Below are positions 1 through 10,393 of a stretch of 64,000 nt of DNA, piece after piece; positions within the stretch are counted from its first letter, which is position 1; every line of letters begins with the position of its first letter. The translations under genes and the position numbers were made by a program. The DNA comes from Aestuariibacter sp. A3R04 (GTDB taxonomy: Bacteria > Pseudomonadota > Gammaproteobacteria > Enterobacterales > Alteromonadaceae). The notes under the pieces are model-generated. The model did no database searches and was not told the origin of the DNA. It was given only the letters and a program-made list of their open reading frames with translations. The stretch is from the NCBI RefSeq assembly GCF_018860805.1, contig NZ_JAHKQR010000009.1:17740-81739 (forward strand). Reading direction: 5' to 3'.

Positions 1-19
1 TTTATGAAGGAAAAAGAAT

Positions 20-1198
20 ATGGTTATCAAGCCTAAAGTGAGAGGCTTTATCTGCACAAATGCGCACCCTGCTGGCTGTGCTGCTTCAGTTGCCGAACAA
101 ATCCGCTATATCAAAAAACAAGGCGACCTGGGTAAGGGCCCGAAAAACGTATTGGTAATTGGCTCTTCCACAGGGTATGGCCTTGCGTCCCGAATTACAG
201 CAGCGTTTGGCTATGGCGCGAAAACCCTGGGCGTTTGTTTCGAAAAAGCACCCACAGAGCGTAAAACCGGCACTGCCGGATGGTATAACACAGCCGCGTT
301 CCACAGAGAAGCAGCAGAAAGCGGTTTATATGCGCAAACACTCAATGGCGACGCCTTTTCTGATGAATTGAAAGACGAAGCGATTGCGAAAATTAAAGCA
401 GACCTCGGTCAGGTTGACCTGGTTATTTACAGCCTTGCTTCACCCCGCCGCACTGACCCGGTTTCCGGCGAGACTTTCAAGTCTACCTTAAAGCCTGTTG
501 GTCAGTCGTACACCACGAAAACCTATGACACAGACAAAGACAAAGTTCACGATGTCACACTGGAACCCGCTTCAGACGATGAAATTTACAACACCATAAA
601 AGTGATGGGCGGTGAAGACTGGGAACGTTGGATGGATGCCTTGGCTGATGCTGGTGTATTGGCTGAAGGCTGTAAAACCACAGCATATACGTACATTGGT
701 AAAGCCCTGACCTGGCCAATTTACGGGCAGGCGACCATTGGGAAAGCGAAAGAAGATCTCGACCGCGCTGCCGCAGCGATCATTGGCAAGCATACTGACT
801 TGCTGGTAGAGGCGCATGTTTCTTCGCTAAAAGCGCTGGTGACACAGGCGAGTTCTGCTATTCCCGTTATGCCACTTTATATCTCTCTCATATATAAAGT
901 GATGAAGGAAGAAGGCACTCACGAAGGTTGTATTGAACAGATATATGGTTTGTTTAATCAGTGCTTGTACGGTGATACACCAACATTAGATGAAGCAAAT
1001 CGCTTTCGCATGGATGGCAAAGAAACCAACGATGCCACACAGGCTAAAATTCAGGCGCTGTGGGATGAAGTGACGCAGGAAAATTTCCACACGCTGAGTG
1101 ACTACGCAGGCTATCATCACGAGTTCCTCAAGCTGTTCGGCTTTGATATTGAAGGTGTGGATTACGACGCCGATACAGACCCAATGGTCAGCTGGTAA
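20..1198 (+). CDS. fabV: Enoyl-[ACP] reductase FabV
   Basis: FabV reduces trans-2-enoyl-ACP (or -CoA) to the saturated acyl chain with NADH, the last step of each fatty-acid elongation cycle. The 392-residue protein has the usual FabV length and N-terminus ([17 protein letters not shown]). A nucleotide-binding stretch, [15 protein letters not shown], lies near residues 45-60. The catalytic Tyr-X8-Lys pair is Y235 and K244, a spacing typical of FabV rather than FabI. A good ribosome-binding site (GAAGGAAAAAG) precedes the ATG. The gene is followed by a clear terminator and so is transcribed separately from nqr. FabV enzymes are often insensitive to triclosan, but that is family knowledge and was not tested here. 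Confidence 0.96.
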   Translation: MVIKPKVRGFICTNAHPAGCAASVAEQIRYIKKQGDLGKGPKNVLVIGSSTGYGLASRITAAFGYGAKTLGVCFEKAPTERKTGTAGWYNTAAFHREAAESGLYAQTLNGDAFSDELKDEAIAKIKADLGQVDLVIYSLASPRRTDPVSGETFKSTLKPVGQSYTTKTYDTDKDKVHDVTLEPASDDEIYNTIKVMGGEDWERWMDALADAGVLAEGCKTTAYTYIGKALTWPIYGQATIGKAKEDLDRAAAAIIGKHTDLLVEAHVSSLKALVTQASSAIPVMPLYISLIYKVMKEEGTHEGCIEQIYGLFNQCLYGDTPTLDEANRFRMDGKETNDATQAKIQALWDEVTQENFHTLSDYAGYHHEFLKLFGFDIEGVDYDADTDPMVSW

Positions 1199-1211
1199 AT
1201 AAAGAGTACAG

Positions 1212-1243
1212 AAAAAAGCCGTCGATGAAGTGACGGCTTTTTT
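1212..1243 (+). terminator. Rho-independent terminator after fabV
   Basis: An AAAAAAGCCGTC / GACGGCTTTTTT stem with an 8-nt loop begins 13 nt after the fabV stop. The T run makes it a standard intrinsic terminator. The flanking A run lets it work in both directions. Confidence 0.9.
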
Positions 1244-1782
1244 ACGCCAGTAACATTAAATTGAACCCAGGTTGTGTGCTGTGCAGCAAAAAAATGTGAT
1301 AAAATCCTGCCGCGCTGGTGTTCGTCAGCCCGGCAGCAGTGTCCGAAGAGGGTTACGCGTATGGGTTACGCGGTTGGAATAAATAAGGGTACTGCCGCTC
1401 AGAGACTGGCCATGTAACGAATTGTTTGCGAAAAATGGGTTTCGGTTATTTTAACTATTAACAAAAATTGTGATTAATCCATTATTTGCATAGCCTATTT
1501 CGCGAAATTGGTGCTAAAATCCCGTAGTTAAGTGGGGGAGTCGCCTTCTCCGCTTTTGTTGTTCTACGGGTTAACAGTCTTGAAAGGTCCGTCGGCCAGA
1601 CAGCAATTCAACAATAATTATATTCTTGGCACGTTTAGTACGGGCAGGTTCGAAAACCGACCAGAACGCTGCAACGGAAAATCTAAACAGGGAATTGATC
1701 CTGACAAAGAGCGCTTCTGCATGCAGGCAGCGATGCTGCAGTTATGCATAAGGGTTCTTCTATTAGAGTAGTGCGATTACGT
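1244..1782 (+). promoter_or_regulatory. Long structured upstream region / leader of the nqr operon
   Basis: About 540 nt without a convincing gene separate fabV from nqrA. Visible structure includes a hairpin at 1307-1336 (CTGCCG/CGGCAG and GCTG/CAGC arms), a 13-nt-period direct repeat GGGTTACGCG at 1350-1359 and 1363-1372, and a strong nested stem-loop at 1521-1570. An extended -10-like TGCTAAAAT at 1512-1520 would put a transcript start at the base of the last hairpin and give nqrA a leader of about 260 nt. I do not recognise a known riboswitch class. Open frames in this stretch look like chance. Confidence 0.5.
1521..1570 (+). promoter_or_regulatory. Nested stem-loop in the nqrA leader
   Basis: The outer arms CCCGTAG (1521-1527) and CTACGGG (1564-1570) pair perfectly. 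Inside them GGGGGAG pairs with TTCTCC, flanked by AAG/CTTTT. No long T run follows, so it is more likely a folded 5' leader element or processing site than a terminator. Its function is unknown. Confidence 0.5.
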
Positions 1783-3120
1783 ATGATAAAAATCAAGAAA
1801 GGTCTCGACCTCCCTATCAAGGGAGCGCCGGAACAGCAGATCTCCGATGGAGCTGCTGTCACGCGCGTTGCCATTCTGGGAGAAGAATATGTTGGCATGC
1901 GTCCTACCATGCATGTCCAGGTTGGTGACAAAGTGAAGAAAGGTCAGGTTCTTTTTGAAGACAAAAAGAACCCCGGCGTTAAATTCACCGCGCCAGCTTC
2001 AGGCGAAGTGGTAGAAATTAACCGCGGTGCCAAGCGTGTTCTTCAATCTGTAGTAATTAAGTCTGAGGGCGGCGAAGCTGTCACTTTCGACAAGATTGCA
2101 GCAGACCAGATTGCCAGCGCTTCAATTGAACAACTGCAAACCACACTGGTGGAATCTGGATTGTGGACAGCGCTCCGCACCCGCCCATTCAGTAAAGTTC
2201 CAGCCGTTGGTTCATCACCTCGTTCCATTTTCGTCAACGCGATGGACACCAACCCGTTGGCCGCAGACCCAACCGCCATTATTGCCGAACGCAATGAGGA
2301 CTTCGTTGCCGGTTTGAAAGTGCTCAAACGGCTTACCGAAGGCAAGGTCTACGTTTGTAAAGCGGCAGGTGTATCTGTGGCAACAGGCGATGCCCAGGTA
2401 GATGTCGCTGAATTCGCAGGCCCGCACCCAGCAGGTCTTCCCGGCACGCACATTCATTACCTCGACACGGTGGGTGCAGGCAAAGTCGTATGGACAATCA
2501 ATTACCAGGACGTGATGGCATTCGGTGCCACAATCACTTCCGGTGAGCTAGATGTACGTCGCGTCGTTTCTCTGGCGGGCCCTGCGGCGAAGCAGCCTCG
2601 TTTGGTTCGCACCGTTGTCGGCGCTGACATCGCAGAACTAACTGCCGGTGAGTTAGTAGAGGGCGATGTACGTGTAGTCTCTGGCTCTGTGTTAAACGGT
2701 ACTACTGCACAAGGCGTACACGGTTTCCTTGGACGCTATCACTTACAAGTTTCCGTTTTGAAAGAAGGGCGTGAGAAAAAGCTGTTCGGCTGGATCACAC
2801 CTGGTTCAGATAAACACTCGGTGACACGGGCTTATCTCGGTCACCTGGGCAGCAAAGAATTCGACATGACAACGACAACCAACGGTTCAGAGCGCTCCAT
2901 GGTGCCAATTGGCAACTACGAGCGAGTGATGCCGCTGGACATTCTTCCTACGCTATTGCTGCGTGACCTGATTTCAGGTGACACGGATAGTGCTCAGGCA
3001 ATGGGGTGTTTGGAATTGGACGAAGAAGATTTGGCTCTGTGTACTTACGTATGCCCTGGCAAATACAACTATGGTCCAATTTTGCGCAGTTGTTTAACTA
3101 CCATTGAGAAAGAGGGTTAA
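1783..3120 (+). CDS. nqrA: Na+-translocating NADH:quinone reductase subunit A
   Basis: NqrA is the peripheral cytoplasmic subunit of the six-subunit Na+-pumping NADH:ubiquinone oxidoreductase. It lies close to the quinone-binding part of the complex. I chose the ATG at 1783 because [14 protein letters not shown] is the family N-terminus and gives 445 residues, almost the length of the Vibrio protein. The frame is open to 1744, but those 13 residues do not resemble the family. The Shine-Dalgarno sequence is weak. It is the first gene of nqrABCDEF, and nqrB starts 3 nt after its stop. Confidence 0.95.
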   Translation: MIKIKKGLDLPIKGAPEQQISDGAAVTRVAILGEEYVGMRPTMHVQVGDKVKKGQVLFEDKKNPGVKFTAPASGEVVEINRGAKRVLQSVVIKSEGGEAVTFDKIAADQIASASIEQLQTTLVESGLWTALRTRPFSKVPAVGSSPRSIFVNAMDTNPLAADPTAIIAERNEDFVAGLKVLKRLTEGKVYVCKAAGVSVATGDAQVDVAEFAGPHPAGLPGTHIHYLDTVGAGKVVWTINYQDVMAFGATITSGELDVRRVVSLAGPAAKQPRLVRTVVGADIAELTAGELVEGDVRVVSGSVLNGTTAQGVHGFLGRYHLQVSVLKEGREKKLFGWITPGSDKHSVTRAYLGHLGSKEFDMTTTTNGSERSMVPIGNYERVMPLDILPTLLLRDLISGDTDSAQAMGCLELDEEDLALCTYVCPGKYNYGPILRSCLTTIEKEG

Positions 3121-3123
3121 GTC

Positions 3124-4326
3124 ATGGGTTTGAAGGCATATTTGGAAAAAATCGAACCAAATTTCGAACCGGGTGGCAAATACGAAAAGTGGTATGCGCT
3201 TTACGAAGCAGCTGCAACCATTTTCTACACACCTGGTAAGGTGAATAAAGCCGGTACACACGTTCGTGACAGTATTGACCTGAAACGCATCATGATCATG
3301 GTCTGGATTGCGACCTTTCCAGCCATGTTTTTTGGTATGTACAACATTGGTTTACAGGCACAGGATGCGATAGCAGCTGGCGCAGGTACTGTACCTGATG
3401 CTTGGCAGGCTGCGCTTTTCTCGGCGCTTGGTGGTGATTTGGCTAATGCTGGCACACTGGGTCTGTTTTTCTACGGCGCCTGTTTCTGGTTACCAATCTA
3501 TGCAGTTACCTTTGCAGTTGGTGGTTTCTGGGAAGTGCTTTTTGCATCGGTGCGCAAGCACGAAGTGAACGAAGGCTTCTTCGTAACGTCAGTTCTGTTT
3601 GCTCTGACATTACCAGCCACTATTCCACTGTGGCAGGTGGCGTTAGGTATCACCTTTGGGGTTGTTATTGCCAAGGAAGTGTTCGGTGGTACGGGGCGTA
3701 ACTTCCTCAATCCGGCTCTGTCTGGCCGTGCGTTTCTATATTTCGCATACCCTGCGCAAATCTCAGGCGATCAAGTCTGGGTAGCTGCCGACGGTTTCTC
3801 TGGTGCTACGTCGCTAAGTCAGGCGGCATCCGGAAATCTGGATTACAGCAATATGGATCAGTGGATGAGCAGCTTCATTGGAACCATTTCTGGTTCTGCT
3901 GGTGAAGTATCAGCACTGGCAATTATGATTGGTGGTTTGTTCATCATGTATATGCGCATTGCAAGTTGGCGTATCGTTGCCGGCGTTGCAATCGGGGTTG
4001 CTTTCTTCGCCACCTTACTGAACATGATTGGCAGTGACACCAACCCCATGTTTGCTATGCCTGCACACTGGCACTTTGTCATCGGTGGCCTGGCATTTGG
4101 TATGTTCTTTATGGCAACCGACCCGGTTTCAGCGTCATTCACCAATAAGGGTAAATGGGCTTACGGTATCTTCATCGGTTTTATGACGGTCCTTATCCGC
4201 GTCCTCAATCCGGCCTTCCCTGAAGGTGTAATGCTGGCGATTCTGTTCGCTAACTTGTGGGCGCCACTGTTCGACTATTTTGTCGCGCAAAGCAACATCA
4301 AGCGGAGGGTAGCACGTGTCGGCTAA
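3124..4326 (+). CDS. nqrB: Na+-translocating NADH:quinone reductase subunit B
   Basis: NqrB is the large integral-membrane subunit (400 residues) that carries covalent FMN and riboflavin and forms the Na+ channel with its partners. The flavinylation motif SGATSLS is visible with the FMN-accepting threonine at T229. Numerous hydrophobic segments run from about residue 55 to the C-terminus. FMN is attached by ApbE, whose gene follows the operon. The end overlaps nqrC by 11 nt, so the two are probably translationally coupled. Confidence 0.96.
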   Translation: MGLKAYLEKIEPNFEPGGKYEKWYALYEAAATIFYTPGKVNKAGTHVRDSIDLKRIMIMVWIATFPAMFFGMYNIGLQAQDAIAAGAGTVPDAWQAALFSALGGDLANAGTLGLFFYGACFWLPIYAVTFAVGGFWEVLFASVRKHEVNEGFFVTSVLFALTLPATIPLWQVALGITFGVVIAKEVFGGTGRNFLNPALSGRAFLYFAYPAQISGDQVWVAADGFSGATSLSQAASGNLDYSNMDQWMSSFIGTISGSAGEVSALAIMIGGLFIMYMRIASWRIVAGVAIGVAFFATLLNMIGSDTNPMFAMPAHWHFVIGGLAFGMFFMATDPVSASFTNKGKWAYGIFIGFMTVLIRVLNPAFPEGVMLAILFANLWAPLFDYFVAQSNIKRRVARVG

Positions 4327-5080
4327 GAAAGAATCATTAGGAAAAACAGTCGGCATCGTTGTCGCCGTCTGTCTGGTTTGTTCTATTGTGGTATCTGGTG
4401 CGGCGGTAGGCTTGCGCGAACTCCAGCAAACCAATGCAAAACTCGATAAACAGACGAATATCCTTGTTGCTGCAGGTCTATACGAGACTGGCATGAGCAA
4501 CGATACCATCGAAGCAAAGTTCGAAGAGTTCGTTGTACCCCGTTATGTCGATTTGGATTCTGGTGAGTTTACTGAAGCACCTTCGCCTGACTACGATATG
4601 TACAAGGCGGCTAAAGTCACTGAAACCAGCACGCCTGTAACCAATAGCAATGTGGGTTTCCAGCGTCGCCCTAACGTAGCCAGTGTATATTTGGTACGCG
4701 ACGAAGCTGGAAAAGTAACACGCGTAGTTCTGCCCGTTCACGGCAGTGGGCTGTGGGATTTGATGTACGGTTTTCTGGCTGTTGACGCCGATGGCAAAAC
4801 AGTAAAAGAACTTATCTACTATCAGCAAAAAGAAACGCCAGGGCTGGGCGGTGAAGTGCAAAACCCTGCATGGCAGGAAAAGTGGGACGGCAAAAAGTTG
4901 TATGAAAACGGCGAAGTTGCTATCAAGGTTAAGAAAAATGCTAACCCTGACAACCCACATTCAGTTGATGCACTGTCCGGCGCAACCCTAACCAGTAATG
5001 GTGTTCAAAACACCATACAGTATTGGGTAGGTGAGCAGGGCTTCGGTCCTTTCCTTAAGAAACAAGCATGGCGTTCATAA
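4316..5080 (+). CDS. nqrC: Na+-translocating NADH:quinone reductase subunit C
   Basis: NqrC carries the second covalent FMN. One N-terminal membrane helix (about residues 10-30, [20 protein letters not shown]) anchors a periplasmic flavin domain. The flavinylation motif SGATLTS has its acceptor threonine at T224. The start is a GTG inside the end of nqrB, supported by a strong GGAGG ribosome-binding site at about 4303-4307. The length of 254 residues is normal for the family. Confidence 0.96.
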   Translation: MSAKKESLGKTVGIVVAVCLVCSIVVSGAAVGLRELQQTNAKLDKQTNILVAAGLYETGMSNDTIEAKFEEFVVPRYVDLDSGEFTEAPSPDYDMYKAAKVTETSTPVTNSNVGFQRRPNVASVYLVRDEAGKVTRVVLPVHGSGLWDLMYGFLAVDADGKTVKELIYYQQKETPGLGGEVQNPAWQEKWDGKKLYENGEVAIKVKKNANPDNPHSVDALSGATLTSNGVQNTIQYWVGEQGFGPFLKKQAWRS

Positions 5081-5092
5081 AGGGGTTTTCTC

Positions 5093-5725
5093 GTGGCTGA
5101 CACTAAAGAAATGAAAAAGGTCCTCTTTGGACCGATTTTAGATAACAACCCGATCGCCCTGCAGGTACTGGGTATCTGCTCTGCGTTGGCGATCACCACT
5201 AAGCTGGAAACGGCCTTGGTTATGTCACTCGCGCTGACAAGCGTTGTGGCGTTTTCCAACCTGTTTATTTCGGCTATTCGCAACCAGATCCCATCGAGTG
5301 TGCGTATCATCATTCAGATGACGATCATCGCCTCTTTGGTAATCGTCGTTGACCAAATCCTGAAAGCTTACTCCTATGAGATTTCAAAACAGCTTTCGGT
5401 ATTCGTGGGACTGATTATTACCAACTGTATCGTAATGGGTCGTGCAGAAGCGTATGCGATGAAGAGCCCACCGCTGATGAGCTTCCTCGACGGCATTGGT
5501 AATGGTTTGGGTTACTCTTTCATTCTGATTTGTATTGGCACAGTCAAAGAACTGTTCGGTTTCGGTACCATACTGGGTTTCGAAATTCTGCCGTTGGTAC
5601 AAAACGGTGGCTGGTATCAGGGCAATGGCCTGTTGATCCTGCCATTTAGCTCATTCTTCCTGATTGGCGGTATGGTATGGATTATTCGTACTTTCCGTCC
5701 GGAACAAGTAGAGCCTAAGGAGTAA
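5093..5725 (+). CDS. nqrD: Na+-translocating NADH:quinone reductase subunit D
   Basis: NqrD is a six-helix membrane subunit homologous to NqrE. The two pack in inverted orientation around an iron centre held by cysteines. The expected ligands C29 (GIC29SALA) and C112 (TNC112IVMG) are both present. The start is GTG, 12 nt after nqrC. The length of 210 residues is typical. Confidence 0.96.
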   Translation: MADTKEMKKVLFGPILDNNPIALQVLGICSALAITTKLETALVMSLALTSVVAFSNLFISAIRNQIPSSVRIIIQMTIIASLVIVVDQILKAYSYEISKQLSVFVGLIITNCIVMGRAEAYAMKSPPLMSFLDGIGNGLGYSFILICIGTVKELFGFGTILGFEILPLVQNGGWYQGNGLLILPFSSFFLIGGMVWIIRTFRPEQVEPKE

Positions 5726-5728
5726 TTC

Positions 5729-6337
5729 ATGGAACACTATTTGTCTTTATTCGTTCGTTCGATTTTTATCGAAAACATGGCGCTGTCTTTGTTCCTGGGG
5801 ATGTGTACTTTTCTGGCGGTATCCAAGAAAGTAAAAACCGCCATGGGCCTGGGTGTTGCTGTTGTGGTGGTATTGGGTATTTCCGTGCCGGTTAACCAGG
5901 TCATCTATGTAAATATTCTTGCTCCTGGTGCATTGGCCTGGGCGGGTTTTCCTGATACAGACTTAAGCTTTCTGAACTTCCTGACGTTTATCGGTGTTAT
6001 CGCAGCGTTAGTGCAAATTCTGGAAATGACGCTGGATAAATTCTTCCCTGCTTTATACAACGCATTGGGTATATTCCTGCCGTTGATTACCGTTAACTGC
6101 GCCATCTTCGGTGGTGTGGCGTTTGCGGTCCAACGGGAATATAACTTCACCGAGAGTATTGTTTACGGTGTTGGAAGTGGTCTTGGTTGGGCGTTGGCAA
6201 TTGTATTGCTGGCCGCTGTACGTGAGAAACTGAAGTACGCCGACATGCCAGACGGCGTTCGCGGCCTGGGCTCGGTGTTCATGATTGCAGGTCTGATGGC
6301 ATTAGGTTTCCAGTCTTTCACTGGTATAGCACTGTAA
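5729..6337 (+). CDS. nqrE: Na+-translocating NADH:quinone reductase subunit E
   Basis: NqrE is the membrane partner of NqrD, with 202 residues and six hydrophobic segments. The iron-ligand cysteines appear as C26 (LGMC26TF) and C124 (VNC124AIFGG). The second is shifted a few residues relative to the Vibrio subunit, in line with a slightly longer protein. It starts 3 nt after the nqrD stop with an AAGGAG ribosome-binding site. Confidence 0.96.
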   Translation: MEHYLSLFVRSIFIENMALSLFLGMCTFLAVSKKVKTAMGLGVAVVVVLGISVPVNQVIYVNILAPGALAWAGFPDTDLSFLNFLTFIGVIAALVQILEMTLDKFFPALYNALGIFLPLITVNCAIFGGVAFAVQREYNFTESIVYGVGSGLGWALAIVLLAAVREKLKYADMPDGVRGLGSVFMIAGLMALGFQSFTGIAL

Positions 6338-6356
6338 TAACGCAAAGGAGCATAAA

Positions 6357-7586
6357 ATGAATGTAGAAATGTTACTTGGCGTTGGCATGTTCATTGTCAT
6401 CGTACTGGCGTTGGTGTTTATCATCATGTTCGCCAAATCCAAGCTGGTACCGAGCGGTGATGTCACTATCATGATCAACGGTGATCCAGATAAAGCCATC
6501 ACTACGCAGCCTGGCGGCAAACTGCTGGGCGCATTAGCCGAAGCAGGCATTTTTGTATCGTCAGCGTGTGGAGGCGGTGGCTCTTGTGGTCAGTGTCGGG
6601 TAGATGTTAAATCTGGTGGCGGTGAAATTCTGCCTACCGAACTCGACCATATCACTAAACGCGAAGCCCGTGAAGGTTGCCGCTTGTCATGTCAGGTTGC
6701 TATTAAACAGGACATGGAAATTGAACTGGAAGAAGAAATCTTCGGTGTTAAGAAGTGGGATTGTGAAGTTATTTCTAACGACAACAAAGCTACTTTTATC
6801 AAAGAGCTGAAGCTGAAAATTCCAAATGGCGAAAGTGTACCTTTCCGCGCTGGTGGTTATATTCAGATTGAGGCGCCACCTCATCACGTGAAGTACAAAG
6901 ATTTCGATATTCCTCAAGAGTATCGTGCTGATTGGGAGCGTTTCGGTTTCTTCGACATCGAGTCAAAGGTAGATGAAGAAACTATCCGGGCGTACTCCAT
7001 GGCGAACTACCCGGAAGAAGAAGGCATTATTATGCTGAATGTGCGTATTGCTACGCCGCCGCCTAATAATCTGAGTCTGCCAGCAGGCAAAATGTCATCG
7101 TATATCTGGAGTTTGAAAGAAGGTGATAAAGCCACTATTTCAGGCCCGTTCGGTGAATTCTTCGCGAAGGATACTGAAGCTGAAATGGTATTTGTTGGCG
7201 GTGGTGCAGGTATGGCACCTATGCGTTCACACATTTTCGACCAGCTTCGCCGTTTGAAAACTAACCGTAAGATCACGTTCTGGTACGGTGCGCGTTCGCT
7301 TCGCGAAATGTTCTATGTTGAAGACTTCGACGAATTGGCGGCAGAAAATGATAACTTTGAGTGGCATGTGGCGTTGTCTGATCCACAGCCGGAAGACAAC
7401 TGGGAAGGCTACACTGGCTTTATCCACAACGTGTTGTTAGAAAATTATCTCAAAGACCATCCGGCGCCAGAAGATTGTGAGTTCTACATGTGTGGGCCTC
7501 CTATGATGAACGCTGCGGTTATTAACATGCTGAAAGATCTTGGGGTAGAAGACGAAAATATCCTGTTGGATGACTTTGGCGGTTAA
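6357..7586 (+). CDS. nqrF: Na+-translocating NADH:quinone reductase subunit F (NADH-oxidising)
   Basis: NqrF is the electron entry subunit. An N-terminal membrane helix (about residues 3-24) is followed by a plant-type 2Fe-2S ferredoxin domain with cysteines C71, C77, C80 and C112. A ferredoxin-NADP reductase-like module follows, with the FAD motif RAYSMANYP and the NADH motif [13 protein letters not shown]. It ends with the family C-terminus LLDDFGG. The length is 409 residues. It is the last gene of the structural operon, and a strong terminator follows. Confidence 0.97.
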   Translation: MNVEMLLGVGMFIVIVLALVFIIMFAKSKLVPSGDVTIMINGDPDKAITTQPGGKLLGALAEAGIFVSSACGGGGSCGQCRVDVKSGGGEILPTELDHITKREAREGCRLSCQVAIKQDMEIELEEEIFGVKKWDCEVISNDNKATFIKELKLKIPNGESVPFRAGGYIQIEAPPHHVKYKDFDIPQEYRADWERFGFFDIESKVDEETIRAYSMANYPEEEGIIMLNVRIATPPPNNLSLPAGKMSSYIWSLKEGDKATISGPFGEFFAKDTEAEMVFVGGGAGMAPMRSHIFDQLRRLKTNRKITFWYGARSLREMFYVEDFDELAAENDNFEWHVALSDPQPEDNWEGYTGFIHNVLLENYLKDHPAPEDCEFYMCGPPMMNAAVINMLKDLGVEDENILLDDFGG

Positions 7587-7604
7587 TAGTGAAAAGGTAT
7601 AATT

Positions 7605-7631
7605 AAAAAAGGGGGCACAGCCCCCTTTTTT
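7605..7631 (+). terminator. Rho-independent terminator after nqrF
   Basis: An AAAAAAGGGGGC-ACA-GCCCCCTTTTTT hairpin lies 18 nt after the nqrF stop. It separates the six structural genes from apbE/nqrM. Those genes are therefore read by leak-through or have their own promoter. Confidence 0.93.
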
Positions 7632-7649
7632 GATAACTGAGGAATACAA

Positions 7650-8672
7650 GTGATAACACACGTTTTGCGAAGCAGTATTGTTCTGTTGTTGCTTCTTGTC
7701 GTCAGTGGTTGCGCCCGAGAGGCCAAGCAGGTTGCTCATTTGCATGGCGAAACCATGGGCACCACTTATAACGTAAAATACGTGGTTGACGAGCGCGGTC
7801 AAATTGACGGCTTACAGGAAGCCATTGACGAACGACTTGTTCACATCAACAAACTGATGTCTACTTACGACCCAACGTCTGAATTGTCTCGCTTTAACCA
7901 GCGTCGCTATACAACGCCTTACACACTTTCAGATGAGACGGCCAAAGTTGTGAAAGAAGCCATTCGGCTGGGTAAATTGAGTAACGGTGTGTTAGACGTT
8001 ACCGTTGGGCCGTTGGTAAATATGTGGGGCTTTGGCCCCAACAAACGGCCGGAAAAAGTTCCATCAGCAGAGCAAATTGCCGATGTACGGAAATACGTCG
8101 GTCTCGATAAGCTCACCTTGAATGGCAATGCGCTGAGTAAAACTCATCCTATGCTATATGTTGATTTATCTACAATAGCAAAGGGCTATGGGGTTGATCA
8201 GGTGGCTGATATAATGGAATCACGAGGTATCAGTAACTACCTGGTGGAGATTGGTGGAGAAATGCGTGTGAAGGGCGAACGGGGCAACGGGGAAGCATGG
8301 TTAATTGCTATTGAAAAACCCGTTACTACGGAACGCGCAGTGCAAAAAATTGTCTCAATAGGCACCAATGCGATCGCTACGTCCGGTGATTACCGCAATT
8401 ATTACGAGGTGGATGGCAAGCGGTATTCTCATTTGATCGATCCGCGAACTGGGCAGCCGATTACGCATAATTTAGTTTCAGTTACAGTCGTTCACCCTTC
8501 GTCGATGACCGCAGATGGTCTTGCGACAGCGTTTAATGTTATGGGGTGGGACGAAGCAATAGCACTGGCCAAACAGGAAGGGTTAGCCGTGTTTCTTATT
8601 AAGCGCACTGAAGATGGCTTCGAGGAATATGCGTCGCCGCATTTTGAAGACATCGTGAGTGTTAAAGATTAG
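7650..8672 (+). CDS. apbE: FAD:protein FMN transferase ApbE (lipoprotein)
   Basis: ApbE is a periplasmic Mg2+-dependent transferase that moves FMN from FAD onto the threonines of NqrB and NqrC. The N-terminus is a lipoprotein signal with lipobox LVVSGC (C21). Family motifs GETMGTTYNVKY, VDLSTIAKGYGVD and YLVEIGGEMRVKG are all present, as is the C-terminal ATSGDYRNYYEVDGKRYSH region. The start is GTG with a GAGGAA ribosome-binding site. It lies directly downstream of nqrF, the usual arrangement in Na+-NQR bacteria. Confidence 0.95.
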   Translation: MITHVLRSSIVLLLLLVVSGCAREAKQVAHLHGETMGTTYNVKYVVDERGQIDGLQEAIDERLVHINKLMSTYDPTSELSRFNQRRYTTPYTLSDETAKVVKEAIRLGKLSNGVLDVTVGPLVNMWGFGPNKRPEKVPSAEQIADVRKYVGLDKLTLNGNALSKTHPMLYVDLSTIAKGYGVDQVADIMESRGISNYLVEIGGEMRVKGERGNGEAWLIAIEKPVTTERAVQKIVSIGTNAIATSGDYRNYYEVDGKRYSHLIDPRTGQPITHNLVSVTVVHPSSMTADGLATAFNVMGWDEAIALAKQEGLAVFLIKRTEDGFEEYASPHFEDIVSVKD

Positions 8673-8680
8673 GAGAGGTC

Positions 8681-8914
8681 ATGTCTACTTTTATTCTCGC
8701 GTTTGGTTTTTTTCTCACCATGGTCTTGGCTATGGCCATAGGGTATGTAGTTCAGAAAAAGTCGATTTCCGGTAGTTGTGGTGGCTTGGGAGCGTTAGGT
8801 ATTGATAAGGCCTGTGATTGCCCTGAACCCTGTGATCGCAAAAAGGCGCGCACTGAGCGGGAAGAAGCCCGTCAGAAACGCATTGCTGAATGGAAAGACA
8901 ACCAAATCATGTAA
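8681..8914 (+). CDS. nqrM: Na+-NQR maturation protein NqrM
   Basis: NqrM (DUF539) is a small inner-membrane protein required to assemble active Na+-NQR, probably by delivering iron to the NqrD/NqrE site. The 77-residue product has one N-terminal membrane helix (about residues 3-23) and the family's cysteine cluster C33, C45, C47 and C51, followed by a charged tail. It begins 8 nt after apbE with an AGGAGAGG ribosome-binding site, so the two form a maturation pair. Confidence 0.93.
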   Translation: MSTFILAFGFFLTMVLAMAIGYVVQKKSISGSCGGLGALGIDKACDCPEPCDRKKARTEREEARQKRIAEWKDNQIM

Positions 8915-8922
8915 TTAGTATT

Positions 8923-8944
8923 AGCGCGCTTTGGCGCGCTTTTT
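8923..8944 (+). terminator. Rho-independent terminator after nqrM
   Basis: An AGCGCGC-TTTG-GCGCGCT stem followed by TTTT ends the nqr/apbE/nqrM region. Confidence 0.85.
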
Positions 8945-9043
8945 CATTTTATTGCAACCTGCCTCAACCCCTGCAAATTTGTCATGTGACTTTACTCCGT
9001 TTTATCGTAAAATGCTGTTTGAATATACAGTGTTGGCTATGTA

Positions 9044-10117
9044 GTGAAAAAAATTATTCACGTTGATATGGATTGCTTTTACGCTGCGGTTGAGATGCGT
9101 GACAATCCATCGTTAACCCATAAACCCATCGCTATCGGCGGCAGCGCCGACAGGCGAGGCGTGATCTCAACCTGTAATTATCCCGCCAGAAAGTTTGGGG
9201 TGCGCTCAGCCATGGCGACGGCGTATGCCAAGCGGTTATGTCCGGATTTAATTTTACTCAAAGGGCGAATGGAGGTTTACGTTAAAGAAAGTCAGCGGAT
9301 CCGAGAGATCTTTGCCGACTACACGCACCTGATTGAACCCTTGTCCCTAGACGAGGCTTACCTCGACGTCACCAATACTCAATTGTTCAATGGCAGCGCA
9401 ACACTGATTGCAGAAGACATACGCCGACGCATTAAAAGTGAGTTAAATCTGACCGCATCGGCGGGAGTTGCACCCTGCAAGTTTGTTGCTAAGGTCGCCA
9501 GTGATGAAAACAAGCCCGATGGCATTTGTGTCGTGACACCTGAGTATTTAGACACCTTTGTGAAAGCTATGCCTCTGGGAAAAATACCCGGCGTGGGCAA
9601 GGTAACGCAACAAAAGTTACAACGCATGGGCTTGCAAAATTGTGCCGACGTCAGGGCATATCCTTTTGAGAGGTTGCAAAAAGAGTTGGGCAAGTTCGGT
9701 ACTGTATTGTGGAATCGCGCCCACGGCGTGGACGAAAGAGATGTAAATGTAAGCCGGGAAAGAAAATCCATTGGCGTAGAGCGAACATTTAGCGAAGATT
9801 TACACACGTTAGAAGCGTGCCGGGAAGTCATGCCTATGTTGTGGGATAAGCTACAGGAAAGGGTAGCGGGATACCTGGCAAAGACTGGTGCTAAACGTTG
9901 TGCCATTCGCTCGCAGGGTGTGAAGCTGAAATTCAGTGATTTTCAGCAAACCACCGTCGAGCACCGGCATCACGATATTGACGAAGGTTTTTTTCACACG
10001 CTGCTTGACGAGGCCTGGATGCGGGCCCGGGGCCGGGGCGCCAGGCTGGTGGGTATTCATCTTGGGCTGGCCGATGATGCGCCTATTCAACAACTTACAC
10101 TTCCTCTGGAGGATTAA
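9044..10117 (+). CDS. dinB: DNA polymerase IV (Y-family)
   Basis: DinB is an error-prone translesion DNA polymerase. Residues 5-13 (HVDMDCFYA) carry the first catalytic Asp. The second motif, SLDEAYLDV, holds D103 and E104. The fingers/palm and helix-hairpin-helix region (PGVGKVTQQKL) follows. The C-terminus ends with LPLED, resembling a beta-clamp-binding peptide. The start is GTG and the length of 357 residues is normal. I see no convincing LexA box immediately upstream. Confidence 0.95.
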   Translation: MKKIIHVDMDCFYAAVEMRDNPSLTHKPIAIGGSADRRGVISTCNYPARKFGVRSAMATAYAKRLCPDLILLKGRMEVYVKESQRIREIFADYTHLIEPLSLDEAYLDVTNTQLFNGSATLIAEDIRRRIKSELNLTASAGVAPCKFVAKVASDENKPDGICVVTPEYLDTFVKAMPLGKIPGVGKVTQQKLQRMGLQNCADVRAYPFERLQKELGKFGTVLWNRAHGVDERDVNVSRERKSIGVERTFSEDLHTLEACREVMPMLWDKLQERVAGYLAKTGAKRCAIRSQGVKLKFSDFQQTTVEHRHHDIDEGFFHTLLDEAWMRARGRGARLVGIHLGLADDAPIQQLTLPLED

Positions 10118-10119
10118 CT

Positions 10120-10338
10120 ATGACTAACGATGTAAAGCCTGGACGGTATCAACACTACAAAGGAAACTACTACACCGTATTGGGAGTGGCAACGCATTCT
10201 GAAGACGAATCGAAACTGGTGGTCTATAGGCCAGAGTATGGCGAGAAAGCGCTTTGGGTCAGGCCGTTAGATATGTTTTGTGAAACAGTCATCATAGATG
10301 GAACAACCGTGCCTCGTTTTGCCTTCATCGATGAATAA
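10120..10338 (+). CDS. DUF1653 family protein
   Basis: This 72-residue protein matches the DUF1653 pattern: PGRYQHYKGNYYTVLGVATHSE near the N-terminus and LVVYRPEYGEKALWVRPLDMF in the middle. Its biochemical role is unknown to me. It begins 2 nt after the dinB stop and is likely co-transcribed with it. Confidence 0.85.
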   Translation: MTNDVKPGRYQHYKGNYYTVLGVATHSEDESKLVVYRPEYGEKALWVRPLDMFCETVIIDGTTVPRFAFIDE

Positions 10339-10393
10339 TTACCCGCTTTCGTCATAGTATAGATCTTACATTCCCTACGCGCATAGCGTTTTG

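Noticed and set aside
1350..1372. Two copies of GGGTTACGCG as a possible CRISPR or iteron array
   Set aside because: Only two copies with a 13-nt period exist, far too few for an array.
1290..1440. Possible cobalamin or FMN riboswitch upstream of nqr
   Set aside because: I could not find a B12 box or the FMN (RFN) conserved sequence. Only generic hairpins are visible.
1532..1771. 79-codon plus-strand frame upstream of nqrA
   Set aside because: It overlaps the strong stem-loop, has no plausible ribosome-binding site or family features, and its composition is not protein-like.
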